Position numbers and translations under genes: made by a program
Assembly: GCF_954871325.1 (NCBI RefSeq)
Contig: NC_088776.1
Coordinates: 26,088,508 to 26,152,507, forward strand
Source of the DNA: Gordionus sp. m RMFG-2023
Lineage: Eukaryota > Nematomorpha > Gordioida > Chordodea > Parachordodidae
Length of the DNA stretch: 64,000 nt
Direction: 5' to 3'
Shown here: piece after piece, positions 10,629 to 22,376 of the stretch
Layout of the letters: each line of letters opens with the position of its first letter
Position numbering within the stretch: the first letter of the stretch is position 1
Notes under the pieces: model-generated
What the model was told of the DNA's origin: nothing
Database searches by the model: none
The model's input: the letters and a program-made list of their open reading frames with translations, nothing else

Positions 10629-10895
10629 AACCGGAAACGCAAAAAAATACATCTAAACGGTTTTGGATAGGAAATTTAATTCTGAGTTCAATGATATAAT
10701 TATATTCAAAATTACGTTTAAGATGTTAGCCTTTCCCCTCTAAAATGCTTTCGCGACAAATAATTATATTTTGAACCGGAAACGTAAAAAAATACATCTA
10801 AACGGTTTTTGATAGGAAATTTAATTCTGAGTTCAATGATATAATTATATTCAAAATTACAAGATGATAGCCTTTCCCCTCTTAAATGCTTTCGC
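10629..10895. repeat. Tandem duplication, two units with a 145-bp period
   Basis: Unit one (about 10629-10754) and unit two (10774-10895) both run from AACCGGAAACG through ACATCTAAACGG and TTCTGAGTTCAATGATATAA to CCTTTCCCCTC and ATGCTTTCGC. They are near-identical, indicating a recent duplication. A minus-strand open frame covers part of it but is of low complexity. Confidence 0.85.
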
Positions 10896-12790
10896 AAATT
10901 AAAAAAATCCTTAAAAAATTTATATTTCTCATTTACTTCTTTATCAAGTAATTGCAATATATTTATATATATAAAATCATAATCAAATATTAATTTAATT
11001 AAAAATATTAATTTAAAAATTAACATAATAAAATTAATTTTTAAAAACCGCAAATTATTTTAAAGAATTTTTTAAAAAATTGAAAAGATCTTAAAATTTT
11101 AATGTTATTTATTATAATATTTTTTCTCTAAAAAAAGCAATAAATCAATCAAATATCTCATTAATCATTTTTTTTGTTATTTTTATTTTCAATATTATTT
11201 TTTAGCCTTTCGTATTACCAAGCCTTTCGACTTATAGACCTTGCGGTAGCTTTAGCTCACGTCTTGTTTTTATTGCAAAATTAAAGAATTATGAAAATCT
11301 TTGTAAGTTTTGTTAAATTTTTAAATATACTCCGTTTTTATTGTAAAATTAATTATTTATGATAAAAATTTCCACCAAAATCTAGATGATAATTTATTTA
11401 TTATTTCTTATAAAAAAAATTTTTTAATAAAAAAAATAATATTAAAAATAAATAAATATAAAAAAAATAATATTAAAAATTTCCCCGTGATTTAGTGAGT
11501 TACCAAATAAAACAATAGAATATTTTTGTTTGTTTATTTATTATTATTTTTTTATACAATTCAAAATATTAATATATTTTACCACATAATTCTCATGGAA
11601 CCGACTCTGAAGCCGACTAATTGAGCCTTTCAATTTAAAATGAGTTTTTCGACTCAAAACTTGACTAGAATTTAAGCTGTCGAGTCGACTTAACAGATTC
11701 ACAAAATTAAATATGGCTACTTAAATTCTATAAAATAAATTATTCTCTTTTTATTCGTTATCTCAGACAAAATATTAAAATATACACTTTTTAATATATA
11801 AATTTTTTTATTAATAAAAAATTCTATTTTTTCAATTCAGTTTCTTTAAAAATTATAAATGCCCCATTTATTATCATATTTTTATTTCTTCTTTCAAATA
11901 TATTTAATATTTTTCTTTATTAAATTTAATCGTTTTTGAAAATCGACTTAAATCGAGCCGTTTAACAACACTATACTTATATAAAATTCTCAAAAACATG
12001 ATTTAAAAAAAAGAAATTTACACTTCATTGCAAAGGTGGGACTATGCAGACTCCAGTCATTTTAAAAATTTCAGTACTTAAAACAAGTAAATGTGCGTAA
12101 AATTAATTTTGATTATTTTCAGTAGTTTAAGAGTTTGAGTAAAATCTTACATCCTATATATTTAACAATTTTATTTTGTGCTTCAATTAATTGTCATTTT
12201 AAAATTAGTATCCCTTCACCTTGTAACCATTTCATTAAAATGATTTTATTTATTCAAATAAGACATGATGTAATATTTACAAATATTCAAATAAAAATTT
12301 TATTTGAATAAAAATCAAAATTTAATGTTGTTTAATATATTTTTATTAAGTATTAATAAAATATCGGTCAAAGTAGATTTATCTAATCTGGTTCGTAAAG
12401 GTGTTACTATCAATCCTAGCCCAGGATCTTTCAACAGACACTTGCGAACAAGGAGCAGCTAGAACTACTCGCGAGAGGGTGTATAATTTAGGATCTTGAA
12501 ATTTTTTAAATTGCTAATACTGCAAAATATTTTGATCAGGTGGCAATTTTTGGCTATATATTAACCATTAATTTTCGTCTTGATGTCCATTCTCTCAATA
12601 TTTTGGTACACTGGAGCATTACCTCTTTGTCCCTCCAAATATATGTTCAGCCTGGGTTTTTTAAAACTGATAGGAATAGCAAGAGAGCCAATCAGAGATG
12701 GGTTATCTTTTGGCTTATTAAACATTTGAATTTGTCTCCATGAGACATAAGATGGTCCTAAGATAATAAAGATTTATTTAATTTAAAGTC
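10896..12790. other. AT-rich intergenic sequence with a MITE fragment
   Basis: No gene recognised over about 1.9 kb. A fragment at about 11925-11973 ends GAGCCGTTTAACAACACTATA and is the right end of the TAGTGTTG-family MITE. The stretch at 12410-12480 is more GC-balanced but shows no motif that I can name. Confidence 0.45.
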
Positions 12791-12795
12791 AAATA

Positions 12796-13150
12796 TTATA
12801 AATTTGCCCTAGCCAGCAATTTATCATATTCGGATGGGTAGATTACATTTTGGTAATTAAATCTCGAATCCATGTAGATCCCACTTCTAAATACAATATT
12901 ATCAAACAATTTCTGCCGACAATCCAAACATTTAAGCAAATTATTAGAGACTTCATTGTTGATTTCCTCTAAATCCAATTTATATTCCAGCCATAATCTA
13001 AAAAAATCTCCTATGATGCCAGATTTTTCTTGTAGTTTTATAGTACATATAACTGGAGATAATACTGTGAGATAAGTTTGAATTCTATCCCACAGTCGCG
13101 AATTAATTAACGTTTCCGAATTATCTACCCAATTTTTATGTAAAAGTTTT
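12796..13150 (-). pseudogene. hAT transposase fragment
   Basis: The minus strand encodes a segment typical of the middle of hAT transposases: SRLWDRIQTYLTVLSPV near 13110, then SGIIGDFFRLWLEYK and finally CRQKLFDNIVFRSGIYMDSRF near 12870, the last matching the common IYLDPRF block. The frame is not open further upstream and no N-terminal finger or C-terminal dimerisation region is found next to it. I could not find terminal repeats around it, so it is a fragment rather than an element. Confidence 0.65.
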
Positions 13151-13159
13151 TATTATCAT

Positions 13160-13690
13160 TATTCTATAGGTGCTATTCTATCTAGTAAGAGTGTCCAACA
13201 TTGGTTTGATAAATTTTAATATTTTTGTGATTTAAACAATTTAAGAATTGATCTTATTTCATCTAGGTTCTCTTTAAAAATTTTTTTTATAAAATCATTA
13301 ACCCCCTAATTGAATTGTATGCGCGCAACAACGCACACAAATGAGCCCAAATGATTTTCTTAGATTATTTATTAAATTTTCCATATCATCAATTTACTTG
13401 TTCTTCATCATCGTGATGAGAATTTAAGTCATCATCGTGATGAGAATTTAAGTTATCATCAATATCTTAAATTTGATCATATATAATGTACTCCTCAAAA
13501 GAATCACTATCATGTATATTCGAAATAACGCTGTCATTTTGCTGCGTGATCTTTATGAATCGTTAATTGTTTGCGAAGACTTTATCATTCTTTTGGGACA
13601 AATATTCTGAGAAGGCATCTTCAGAAAGATCAATGTGAGTAATTAGCCGTTCTTCAGCTATCATTTCAACTGTTTTAATCATATTGGTAC
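13160..13690. other. No gene; includes a 24-bp tandem duplication
   Basis: The word CATCATCGTGATGAGAATTT plus four bases occurs twice in direct succession at 13406-13453, and a third weaker copy follows. The rest has no recognisable product. It could be decayed continuation of the neighbouring transposon remnants. Confidence 0.45.
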
Positions 13691-13699
13691 CATTGTCAA

Positions 13700-14345
13700 C
13701 GGTGATAGTGTATACTTATTCTTCTTGCTATAAAATTTTCTACTGGATAACATTTATTTAAATCTCTTACACTTATCAAACTAATCTCGGCTCCTGCATC
13801 TAATAAAAAAAATTTTCTTCCATTCTTATCTTAATCATCGGGCATTTACTTCTCTCTATTACCTTTTTTAATTCAATTCTGAGCACATTTTCTGTTTCAA
13901 TTTCTCTTCCATTAATTTTTTCATAATTAACATTATCTTTATTTTCATATTTTAAATCAATTATATCTGTTACATTTATATTTAAATTATAATTAAAAAA
14001 ATCAGACAAACTATTAATTTTATTATTTATAACATTATTCTTATCGCATTTAGTCATTTATTACATTTTTCCTGTGAATGCCCTGCTTGTTCGATTTAGA
14101 ACATCTCAAACTAATGTCAAAAAACCCTCTACAATTCGTATCTACATGTCCATTACGCCCACATTTAGTGAACTTAACCTGCCACTCGAATTGTCGCGAC
14201 ATGTGTCCTTTTGACCATTACTAATGGTCTAATTATCTTATCTTATCTTCGTCTCTTATCATATTCTTAATCTTTTCTAGTTTTCTATTTTCAATCCTTA
14301 GATACATTGTATTTCGTCCTATTGTTATTCCTAATACAAACTTAA
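13700..14345 (-). pseudogene. Second Gypsy element: gag/protease fragment
   Basis: On the minus strand, reading from 14345 downwards, this matches the gag-knuckle and protease region of the Gypsy element at 3940-4560: a GITIGRNTMYLRIE-like segment, decayed zinc knuckles (GHMSRQ, GRNGHVDTNCR) and a protease motif DAGAEISLISV near 13780. It is a broken, older relative of the same family, without LTRs or pol nearby. A gag-like stretch at about 16500-16690 on the same strand may belong to it, separated by later hAT insertions, but this is weak. Confidence 0.7.
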
Positions 14346-14677
14346 AAATATCAACGAAAGTAAAAATATCCCTAAGTTATCAAGTAACAAACTCCACATA
14401 TTTTTCTGCTGGATATACATTAATATGTAATCAATAAAAATCTAATTACAAATAATTTAAATACCCTCACAACATTAATTGAATAAATTTATAAACTTAA
14501 TACTACTATAAAAAAATATATATCATATATAAATTGCCTTATTTTTACCTTAATAAATGGATAAACTTAATACTACTATAAAAAAAATATATATCATATA
14601 TAAATTGCCTTATTTTTACCTTACTTTTTTATCCTAATAATAGAATTGAAGCTTTTATTAGATTGAGAATTTCCAAG

Positions 14678-15818
14678 CATAGGCGTAGCCAGGATTTTCA
14701 TAAAGGGGGGGGGATTAAAATTTTTTGGGGGCTTCGCCCTCAGACTCCATTTTGGTGGGGTTACCTTAGTCTATATATAGTCATAAAAACTTTTTACAAG
14801 ATAGGATGTTTATTTTAATAAAAATAAAATAAGCCTGGACAAATATGAAATATATTCTTATTAGTTTATATAATAAATTACTATTAATATAAAATGGTAA
14901 TAATTTATTCCAAACAAGTATAAGAAATTTATTTATAAAAAGTAAGTAGACATATTAATATTCCTCTATTATATAGAATTAGTTACAAAATACTAGGTAA
15001 AATTCCACTTTTACAGAAATATTTGACAGTTAGAGAAAATATTACAGTTAAGAATTTAACAAATTTTACTAATCAATGCCCTTGATAATAAATATAGCAA
15101 CAATTTGCATTTAATTATTTAACGCCATCTATTTATTTTAAATAAAAATTATATTAAAAATTAATCTTCATATTATTCATCCCACAATGTCTTTAAAAGA
15201 TATTTTCTGATGTCCTTATCAATATTTTATAGTTCTGTAAAATATATAATTCGCTATATTGGTAAAATTTATTTGATTGTCATATGATAATTGATAAAAA
15301 TAGATATACTGTAAATATACGACATATAATATTATTCCACTGTTTGTGTTGCGCTTTAATTTTTTAATTTTTTTATTTAATTTATGATTTAATTTTATCA
15401 ATAGATTTATAATTATATTTTACTATTATTAAGATAAATAAATTAAAATTACACACTTTATAAAAAATTATATTTGATATATTATATTATTTATAATTAT
15501 AATACATTTCACTTTTGTCTTCTATATTTGGCTTATATTCCATTTCTTAAAAAACATTTTTGGTTCACTTCTTTTATATATAAATGTCTTTTTCCAAAGT
15601 ATAATTTATGAAGAATAGTTTTGGTTTAAAAAATATCAACTTTTACATTCTTTCTTTCAAATGATTATTTAAGATATATGCATACATTTTTGGGGGTCAG
15701 GGAGTGGGGGGAGGACTAAGGAAGATATTTTTTATTAGCTTAAGATGATATTCACAAAAAGTAATAAATTTCTGAAGGGGGAGATTTCCCCTTGTCACTC
15801 CCCCTGGCTACGCTTATG
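14678..15818. mobile_element. Non-autonomous hAT element, 1.14 kb
   Basis: Begins CATAGGCGTAGCCAGG and ends CCTGGCTACGCTTATG, perfect enough to pair over 14-16 bases. Flanks TTTCCAAG and TTTCCAAA form an 8-bp duplication with one mismatch. The left end has GGGGGCTTCGCCC and the right end TTTTATTAGCTTAAGATGAT, both shared with the hAT at 2413-3929, so the two are from one family. The interior is AT-rich with no recognisable transposase, as expected of an internally deleted copy mobilised in trans. Confidence 0.92.
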
Positions 15819-15871
15819 TTTCCAAAGTATGGTTCAATTAATCAGGCACCGGTGTATTAAATGCAATCAAG

Positions 15872-16283
15872 CAGAGGCGTAGCTAGGAATTTTCCTTAGA
15901 GGGGGTCCATACATATAAAAGCTGGGTAGCTTCGCCCCCTAGACCCCCTTTAACGGGCCTTCGGCCCTTTTGCTGGGCCTTCGGCCGGGTTTATCTTACA
16001 AATCATAACTATATCTTCGATAATATATAATATATAATAAATATATTTTTTAAATGCATCAATAATATGTTATTACAATTTAGTAGATTATTCTCAATAA
16101 CTTTATAATAATACTATCCAGAATAATTTCAATAGTAATATAATATCCTTCCACAAACATCAAAACCAGAAAAATATAATTGTTATAAAATCACTTTTAA
16201 GTCTTTTGAACGTATAATCTAAAAAAAATTTTTGCTCTGGGAGGGGTCCAAACCCGAAAACCACCCCCATAGCTACGCCACTG
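15872..16283. mobile_element. Non-autonomous hAT element, 412 bp
   Basis: Starts CAGAGGCGTAGCTAGG, ends ATAGCTACGCCACTG, and is flanked by identical CAATCAAG octamers. The left end contains GCTTCGCCCCC and two GGCCTTCGGCC hairpins as in the hAT at 2413. It is a short deletion derivative of that family, with no coding sequence. The intact target duplication suggests a recent insertion. Confidence 0.94.
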
Positions 16284-19200
16284 CAATCAAGGTATCCAAT
16301 TAATATTAATTATAAACCAGTAATTTATTTATAAATTTAATCAAATTACGAAACTTCTATTTACAAAAATAATAACTAACTATTTTAAAATTTTCCTTTG
16401 CTTTTATAGAGCAGAAATCACTTTACATTTGAATATTACACTAATCGTTTTTTTTCAATTTAAAACACTCAAATAATTATTCAAATTTTCCTTAGTCACT
16501 ACTTCCAATAATCACGATCTCTTGTAATTCTAACTATAGCTACTAAAATTTGCTTTTCCGTTTCTTCTACGACCATTTGCCTGGATATTGATACAATTGT
16601 TTCTTTATCTCGATTGATCTTATTCTTTATCTTAAGGTCTATGGTCATTTCATAAATCTCATCTCCCCTTTTCTTTTAGAATTTCCTATTTTGAGTTAAT
16701 TAGACAGGGTCTATAGTACATAAATAAGACACCAATCGTTTAAAACAAGTCATGCTTATTATGAACAAGAATTAAAGATGACAAATTAATTTATTAAAAT
16801 AATATTTTAAATCAAAATCATTCAAAAATAACATAAATAAAACTAAAACCTAAAAATATAAATCAAATATTATGCAAAAATTATAAAACTTACTCCTTTC
16901 ATTTTCTTGAATTATTACATTATACTTCTAAAATTTACATACTATCGATAATTTCATATAATTATCATTTAATTTGACTACAATTTTAACCATCTAATCA
17001 CCTTTACAATTTGATTCAATTATCTTAACAAATTTTATATGCAAATAACTGTTTATTTTTAAAATTATATAAATTTTCTGTTTCAATACATGTATGTGGC
17101 AAAATGTAAAGTGATTATTATTTTTTGTTAAAGAAAGAAATTTATATTTTAGTATGCAAATGTAAAGTGATATAAAAGAAACGAAAGATTTTATACTAAT
17201 GAATATTTTTATTTTTTTGTTGTAATGTTTTTTTCTGTGATCTATAATTTAAATTAAATAAATTCGGGCTAATTTTTAGGATAATTAATTATTTAATAGT
17301 AATACATTAGTGCGATTATTTGGTAACTAGTTTGATTTAAAATAGTATGAGCAAAAATAGCAATAAATTAGCAAAAGCCGTTTCGCCTACAAGCGCCAAA
17401 TGTTGTTAAAAAGCAAGGTTCGGGTCTGTTAAAAAAAACGTCCCGATTAAGATTTTAGCCTAAATAATATTATGTAAGCTTCGAGATTTGGCAATTAGAG
17501 GTCTCAAGTTTTCTGTCATCTATGAGCAAAATCTTCAGGTTTACCATTACATAATATTATTTTGGCCATTATCGTAATCGAGCAATTTTTAAAAATCGAC
17601 CCAATTAGGACTTTTCACATTACAAAAGACCAAATTTACTAGCATATTCAAATTATATAAAAAACGAGCAAATGTAAAAGTAAAGGAGCAAAAATACTAA
17701 CTAAAAATTTAATAACAAATACTCAAATAAATGAGCAAATATATTGTAATAAATTCCATATTTTGGCTAGGCAAAACGTCTTTCTATAAAAAAATGTCTT
17801 CAGCAAAATGTCATAGGCAAAGCGCACCCTATTATTGAATAATTTTTTATTTGTATTCGAAAAAAAAGAATCGAATTTTTTAAAGAATTTTTTGAATAAA
17901 TCACTCTAAAAATAAGCTTCTCTAGACTAAACAAAAAATCTACAGAAGCGATTTTCATATTTATATTTAAGAATAAATAATTTTTTTGGGAATTACCCAA
18001 TGATGTTTTCAATTTTGTTGTTATATTAAAAAAATATAACATCTTTTCAATTGTAACTAGTTACCGATATTTTTTGAATAGTATAAATGGTTACCGATAA
18101 TATATTACTTTAATAAAACATATATATCACCGCCCTAAATAAGATATACATATTTATAATTTTTTTTGTTTAGTCATGTGATTAGTTTATAATAGCCATT
18201 TTTTAAAAGTTATCTTGCAAATTAAGCATCCTTAATTTTTATACTTTTTTGAGATCTGAATTTTACTATGCAAAAATTGTACCTTTATGGTATAAATTTC
18301 CCCCCACAAATTCTTAAACTCTAGACGAGGTTAAATAATTATTGTAAATAGGTTTTTTAAAACTATTTTATCAAATTGAGCATTATTTATGCATTACATC
18401 TCTAAGCTTCTACTCTATCTTAAATTAAAGCTTAATCTAATTGTATATATTTTTTTTATTTTGTTATCAAAAAATTTCAGATTTTTATATTTTCCATAAA
18501 AAAAATACCAATTTTTAGTTTTTCCATAGTAGAATATAGATAGTATTTGAATTAATGTTAATAAATTATTGAATGATTTATCATGTACTTGACTGACCTA
18601 ATCTAAAAAGAATTTAATGAAATTTATCAGTTATGTAGGAATTTATAGAGAGGGGTAGGGGGTATAACGATTAAATTTAATATTTTTATAAACAATTTCA
18701 CTTATTAATTTAAAATTGGGAGTGGGACATTGTAGCAATATATAAAATAAGGGACTCTTGATAACAACTTGTATGTAAAATTAAAATATATTTGGAAAAT
18801 TAAGAACAATCAATATTATCTACTCTATTGTTAAAAATTAACATGTTTGTATATTAAATAATGCATTTTTTTATAATTTAAAATTCTTATATTTTAATTC
18901 AATAAATTCAATATATTGTTGGCTAAAACTCACCCATTGCAAGACATATATTTGGCGCAAGGCCAGGCTGGTCAAAAAGGTTTTTAAGCCAGGCTAGACA
19001 AATTGTGCAAAATATTTTGGCACAGATAAAGCTTCTTAAATGTTTTTAAAGTTAAGCATTTAGGAAAATATATGCCATTTTCCTTGATAAAAAAAATATA
19101 ACAGGTTATGGTTGACAACTTGCTTAAAATTGTTGTTTTGCTAGCTCACACTGATCTCTAGTAGCAGGGTTGAATATTTTTTTAATTTAAAAGTTTTTCC

Positions 19201-19548
19201 ATCTTTTGTCATGCATTTGACTTGGTTTTTGTTCTTTGTTGTTACCTACTTTTGATATTACTGCATTAAGTCAATATAATTAACTTGGTAAATGAGGTTT
19301 TAGAGGAATCTAATTATTAGTAAAACCAATATTATATCTGGTTTGTTTATAATATTATGGTCAAATTCTGAATAAAATTATATATGCATTGACTTTTTCA
19401 TAATTTTACTGACTGTTAATTTGAAGAATTTTTCTGCCCTGCTATATCTTTATTATTTGATGTTTTATTTTTTATAATGCAGTTTCAGTTTATAAAAAGA
19501 TAATTTTCATTCTATTTTATAAAAAATTTATTTTACAGTACTATATAT
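16284..19548. other. AT-rich intergenic sequence with transposon debris
   Basis: No gene is recognised. Near 16500-16690 the minus strand may encode a gag-like charged segment. At about 17403-17620 there is a loosely palindromic block with GTTGTTAAA at one side and a central TCTATGAGCAAAATCTTCAGG resembling the middle of the TAGTGTTG MITE; it may be a very old copy. The remainder is low-complexity. Confidence 0.4.
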
Positions 19549-19800
19549 TAGAGATCTGAAAGAAGGCTTTTTTTAAAAATTTTTTGTTGGGCCTAATATT
19601 TTTTAATAGGGCCGGATTGGATCGGGCCTTAGATTTTTTTTAAAATATATCTTTTTCAAAAAATATTTCAAAGTTGGGCCAGGCCGGCAAAACTTTTTTA
19701 AAAAAATTCTGGTTCAAGCTGGGCTAGGTAAAACTTTTTTAAAAAAATTTTAAGCTAACCCGAGCTTGAAAAATTAAGCCCAATGCAAATTCTACCTGCT
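19549..19800. mobile_element. hAT MITE relic with GGGCC-rich repeats
   Basis: Starts TAGAGATCTG and contains repeated GGGCC/GGCCGG words alternating with runs of A and T, as at 29569, 60801 and 62313. The right end is unclear and no target duplication was found, so it is probably truncated or old. Confidence 0.5.
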
Positions 19801-20114
19801 CAGATTTTTTGAATTTTTTTTCTAGAGTTAGCATATATTATAACTAAGAAAAAAATAATATTTTAGCCCCCAACTCCAAAAGTGGCTGAGATATGGGCCT
19901 CTAAGTAAAAAAAATGTGGATACAATGAGCTAGAAGGATAATTTATATATTTTTGTATAGACTAATGGTAGAACTAAAAAAAAATTAATTGTCAAAAACC
20001 ATAGAAACCAGAAATAATCATAAAATCAAATTGGCATTTTTTTTCAAAGTTTTTTATATATAAAGCTATAATTAATTAATAAGTATGTAAAATTTCAAGT
20101 TGAGCAGGTTTAGG

Positions 20115-20329
20115 CAGAGATTTGAACCCAAACCCGGGTTCAGAAATTTATAATTGTTTGGGTTGCGCATTTACCAAACAGAGACCGATTTATGGACAAC
20201 TTATCGACCAGGGGTAAAACGGACCTGAGACAAGTTACCTCTCTTGGTTTAGATTAAGTTCCAGTTATAAAAAATTGCCGCTAAATAAAGGTTATAATTT
20301 CTGAACCCGGGTTCGGGTTCACATCTCTG
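20115..20329. mobile_element. hAT MITE, CAGAGATTTGAACCC family
   Basis: A 215-bp element beginning CAGAGATTTGAACCC and ending GGGTTCACATCTCTG. Its arms continue through ACCCGGGTTCAGAAATTTATAA and the complement. It is flanked by identical octamers GGTTTAGG. The termini resemble those of the hAT at 27847-29079, suggesting the same transposase moved both. Confidence 0.93.
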
Positions 20330-20965
20330 GGTTTAGGAGATATGGCATTTTAATCATTAGTTATGTAAAAATCTTAATAAATATTTCATATTCATTAATT
20401 GTAAAATATTTAGGCCAAAAGCTTTTAAATATATTAATTTATATAAATAAAAGTGGGTAGGAGGAAGGGGGGGTGTTAATTTTGCAATATATTTACTTCC
20501 TTCCTAAAATTCACTATTTTTTCCTTTTTTAAGCAGTAGATTGTAATCCATTCAATTTGGATTTACATATATGTTGTGAAGCCTAAAAAATTCACTTCCT
20601 TGGATGAATAGCCAAAATAAATCATTAACAATAAAGTGTGTAGTATTTGCTGGAAACTATTACATGCTTTAACCAGTATCACATTTCACTCAACATCTAT
20701 ATTTCACGAAGTATATATTAATAATGCTGTCATTGAACATCTGAATAATTCATTACCATTCATGGGGGAGACATCAATTAAAAAGAATCTTAAATGAAAA
20801 AAGTTATCCTCTTAAGAAAAAGTTTATAGAAATTTTTTTTAATATCAAAGATGAATGTGAAATCATTAAGGAATTGAAAAATAAATTCAAAACACCACAT
20901 TCTCGAAATGAAAAAATTCAGATATTGATTTACCAATATAATACAGAGACCGCAATGCAATTTAG
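20330..20965. other. Intergenic sequence, nothing recognised
   Basis: Mixed sequence with a G-rich run near 20457 and no recognised gene. A stretch at 20760-20960 has short open frames without motifs. Confidence 0.35.
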
Positions 20966-21610
20966 TAGTGCTGTAAACATTTCTAAAAAAATCGAACGCG
21001 TTCAAATAATCATTGACAAAAATCGAACGCGTTCAAGTTCATGTTCAAAAAAAAAGGAACGCGTTCACGTTCATAAAACCGTTCAAAATTTTATGATAAA
21101 TTTTTTTAAAATGAAATTTAATATAAATAAACTTATATTTTTTAATACAATATATTTTAGCCATGTTAAAAAATAATATAGTTTTATTTTGATAATATAA
21201 TTATAAATAAAATATAATATAGCGAATAAAAAGTTATTTTTATTTATAAAAAATCAGGAACACTTGGCAGTTAATACGGCATTAGCCTAAAAACGCGCTC
21301 TACAAGGGCAGATAAGGGGATTGCGGTATTATACTTAATAAACAGCTCTTTTAACGTGGAGAATTAATTAAAAAAATATTGTTTTGTTATTTTCAAAAAA
21401 TTGAGATAATTTATCCTCCTCCAATCCATTCTCTACTCTCGACAAACAAAAGGATATCTCGAAATTAACAGTTCTCTAGGGTTTTTAAAGCATTTTTTTC
21501 AATAACGCTATAAGTTTATTTTTAATAGGTTCGTTCTGTAAAAGTTTTATCCATGGACATTGAATTGAATGCTGGATGTATAATTGCAGAAAGAACATAT
21601 TGATCCTTAT

Positions 21611-22365
21611 TAGGGCTGTGCCGATATTAAATATCGGATCGGTCCCGATATTTGGCGTTTTTCAAAAATATCGGATCGGCCCGATACCTGTAAAAAACCC
21701 GATCCGATCCGATCCTTTTACTAAAAATGCAATTCTTATAAAACTTTTGAGTAGTGAAACTTTGAATTATTATTTTTTAATAAAAAAAATTTTTTTTAAA
21801 TATTTAAAAAAAAAATAAATTTTTTCGAGTTTCTATTTTACATTAATAATATTTTATAAATAATTTTTTTTTAAACAATGCAAATGTTATTTATTTTTTT
21901 AAATAGATTTTACAAGTTTTTTTATAAAAATAGAAAGGAACACCCAAAGTTTTATTTATTTTTAATTTTTTAAAAAAATAACACCAATTTTATTATTTAT
22001 ACTTTAAATAAAAATTATTTTAAATATGGTTTCTGAATTATGGAAATATTTTGATAAAGATGAAGGTAATTTTGCAAAATGCGTCATCTGCGGAATATAT
22101 TATAATTTTATATATTAAATATTACAATTTTATAAACCAACATAAAATGGATATATTATTATATATTTTTTTTAAAATTATTGTTGAAATAAAAAAATTA
22201 AATTATGCATAATTCTTTTATGCATAAAAAATATTGATTTATTAATTACATTTGGTTCAAAGAGGGGTGGTAAAAAATTAATATAAATATCGGATCGGTA
22301 TCGGATCGGGTTTGAATTAATATCGGATCGGATCGGTAAAAAATATGTGGATCGGCACAGCCCTA
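21611..22365 (+). mobile_element. Non-autonomous hAT with BED-finger remnant, TAGGGCTGTG family
   Basis: A 755-bp element beginning TAGGGCTGTGCCGAT and ending ATCGGCACAGCCCTA, flanked by two identical ATCCTTAT octamers. Subterminal regions are packed with ATCGGATCGG words. On the plus strand at about 22027-22105 it retains the start of a transposase: [11 protein letters not shown] followed by FAKCVICG, the first half of a BED zinc finger. The rest of the transposase has been deleted. A second copy in the opposite orientation is at 53080-53716 and keeps the same exon start. Confidence 0.93.
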
Positions 22366-22376
22366 ATCCTTATATA

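Noticed and set aside
17400-17620. Further copy of the TAGTGTTG MITE
   Set aside because: Only the central AGCAAAATCTTCAGG word and loose symmetry agree; ends and target duplication are missing.
20874-21176. Open frame of 100 codons over the GAACGCGTTC cluster
   Set aside because: It crosses the end of a hAT element and is explained by the subterminal repeats.
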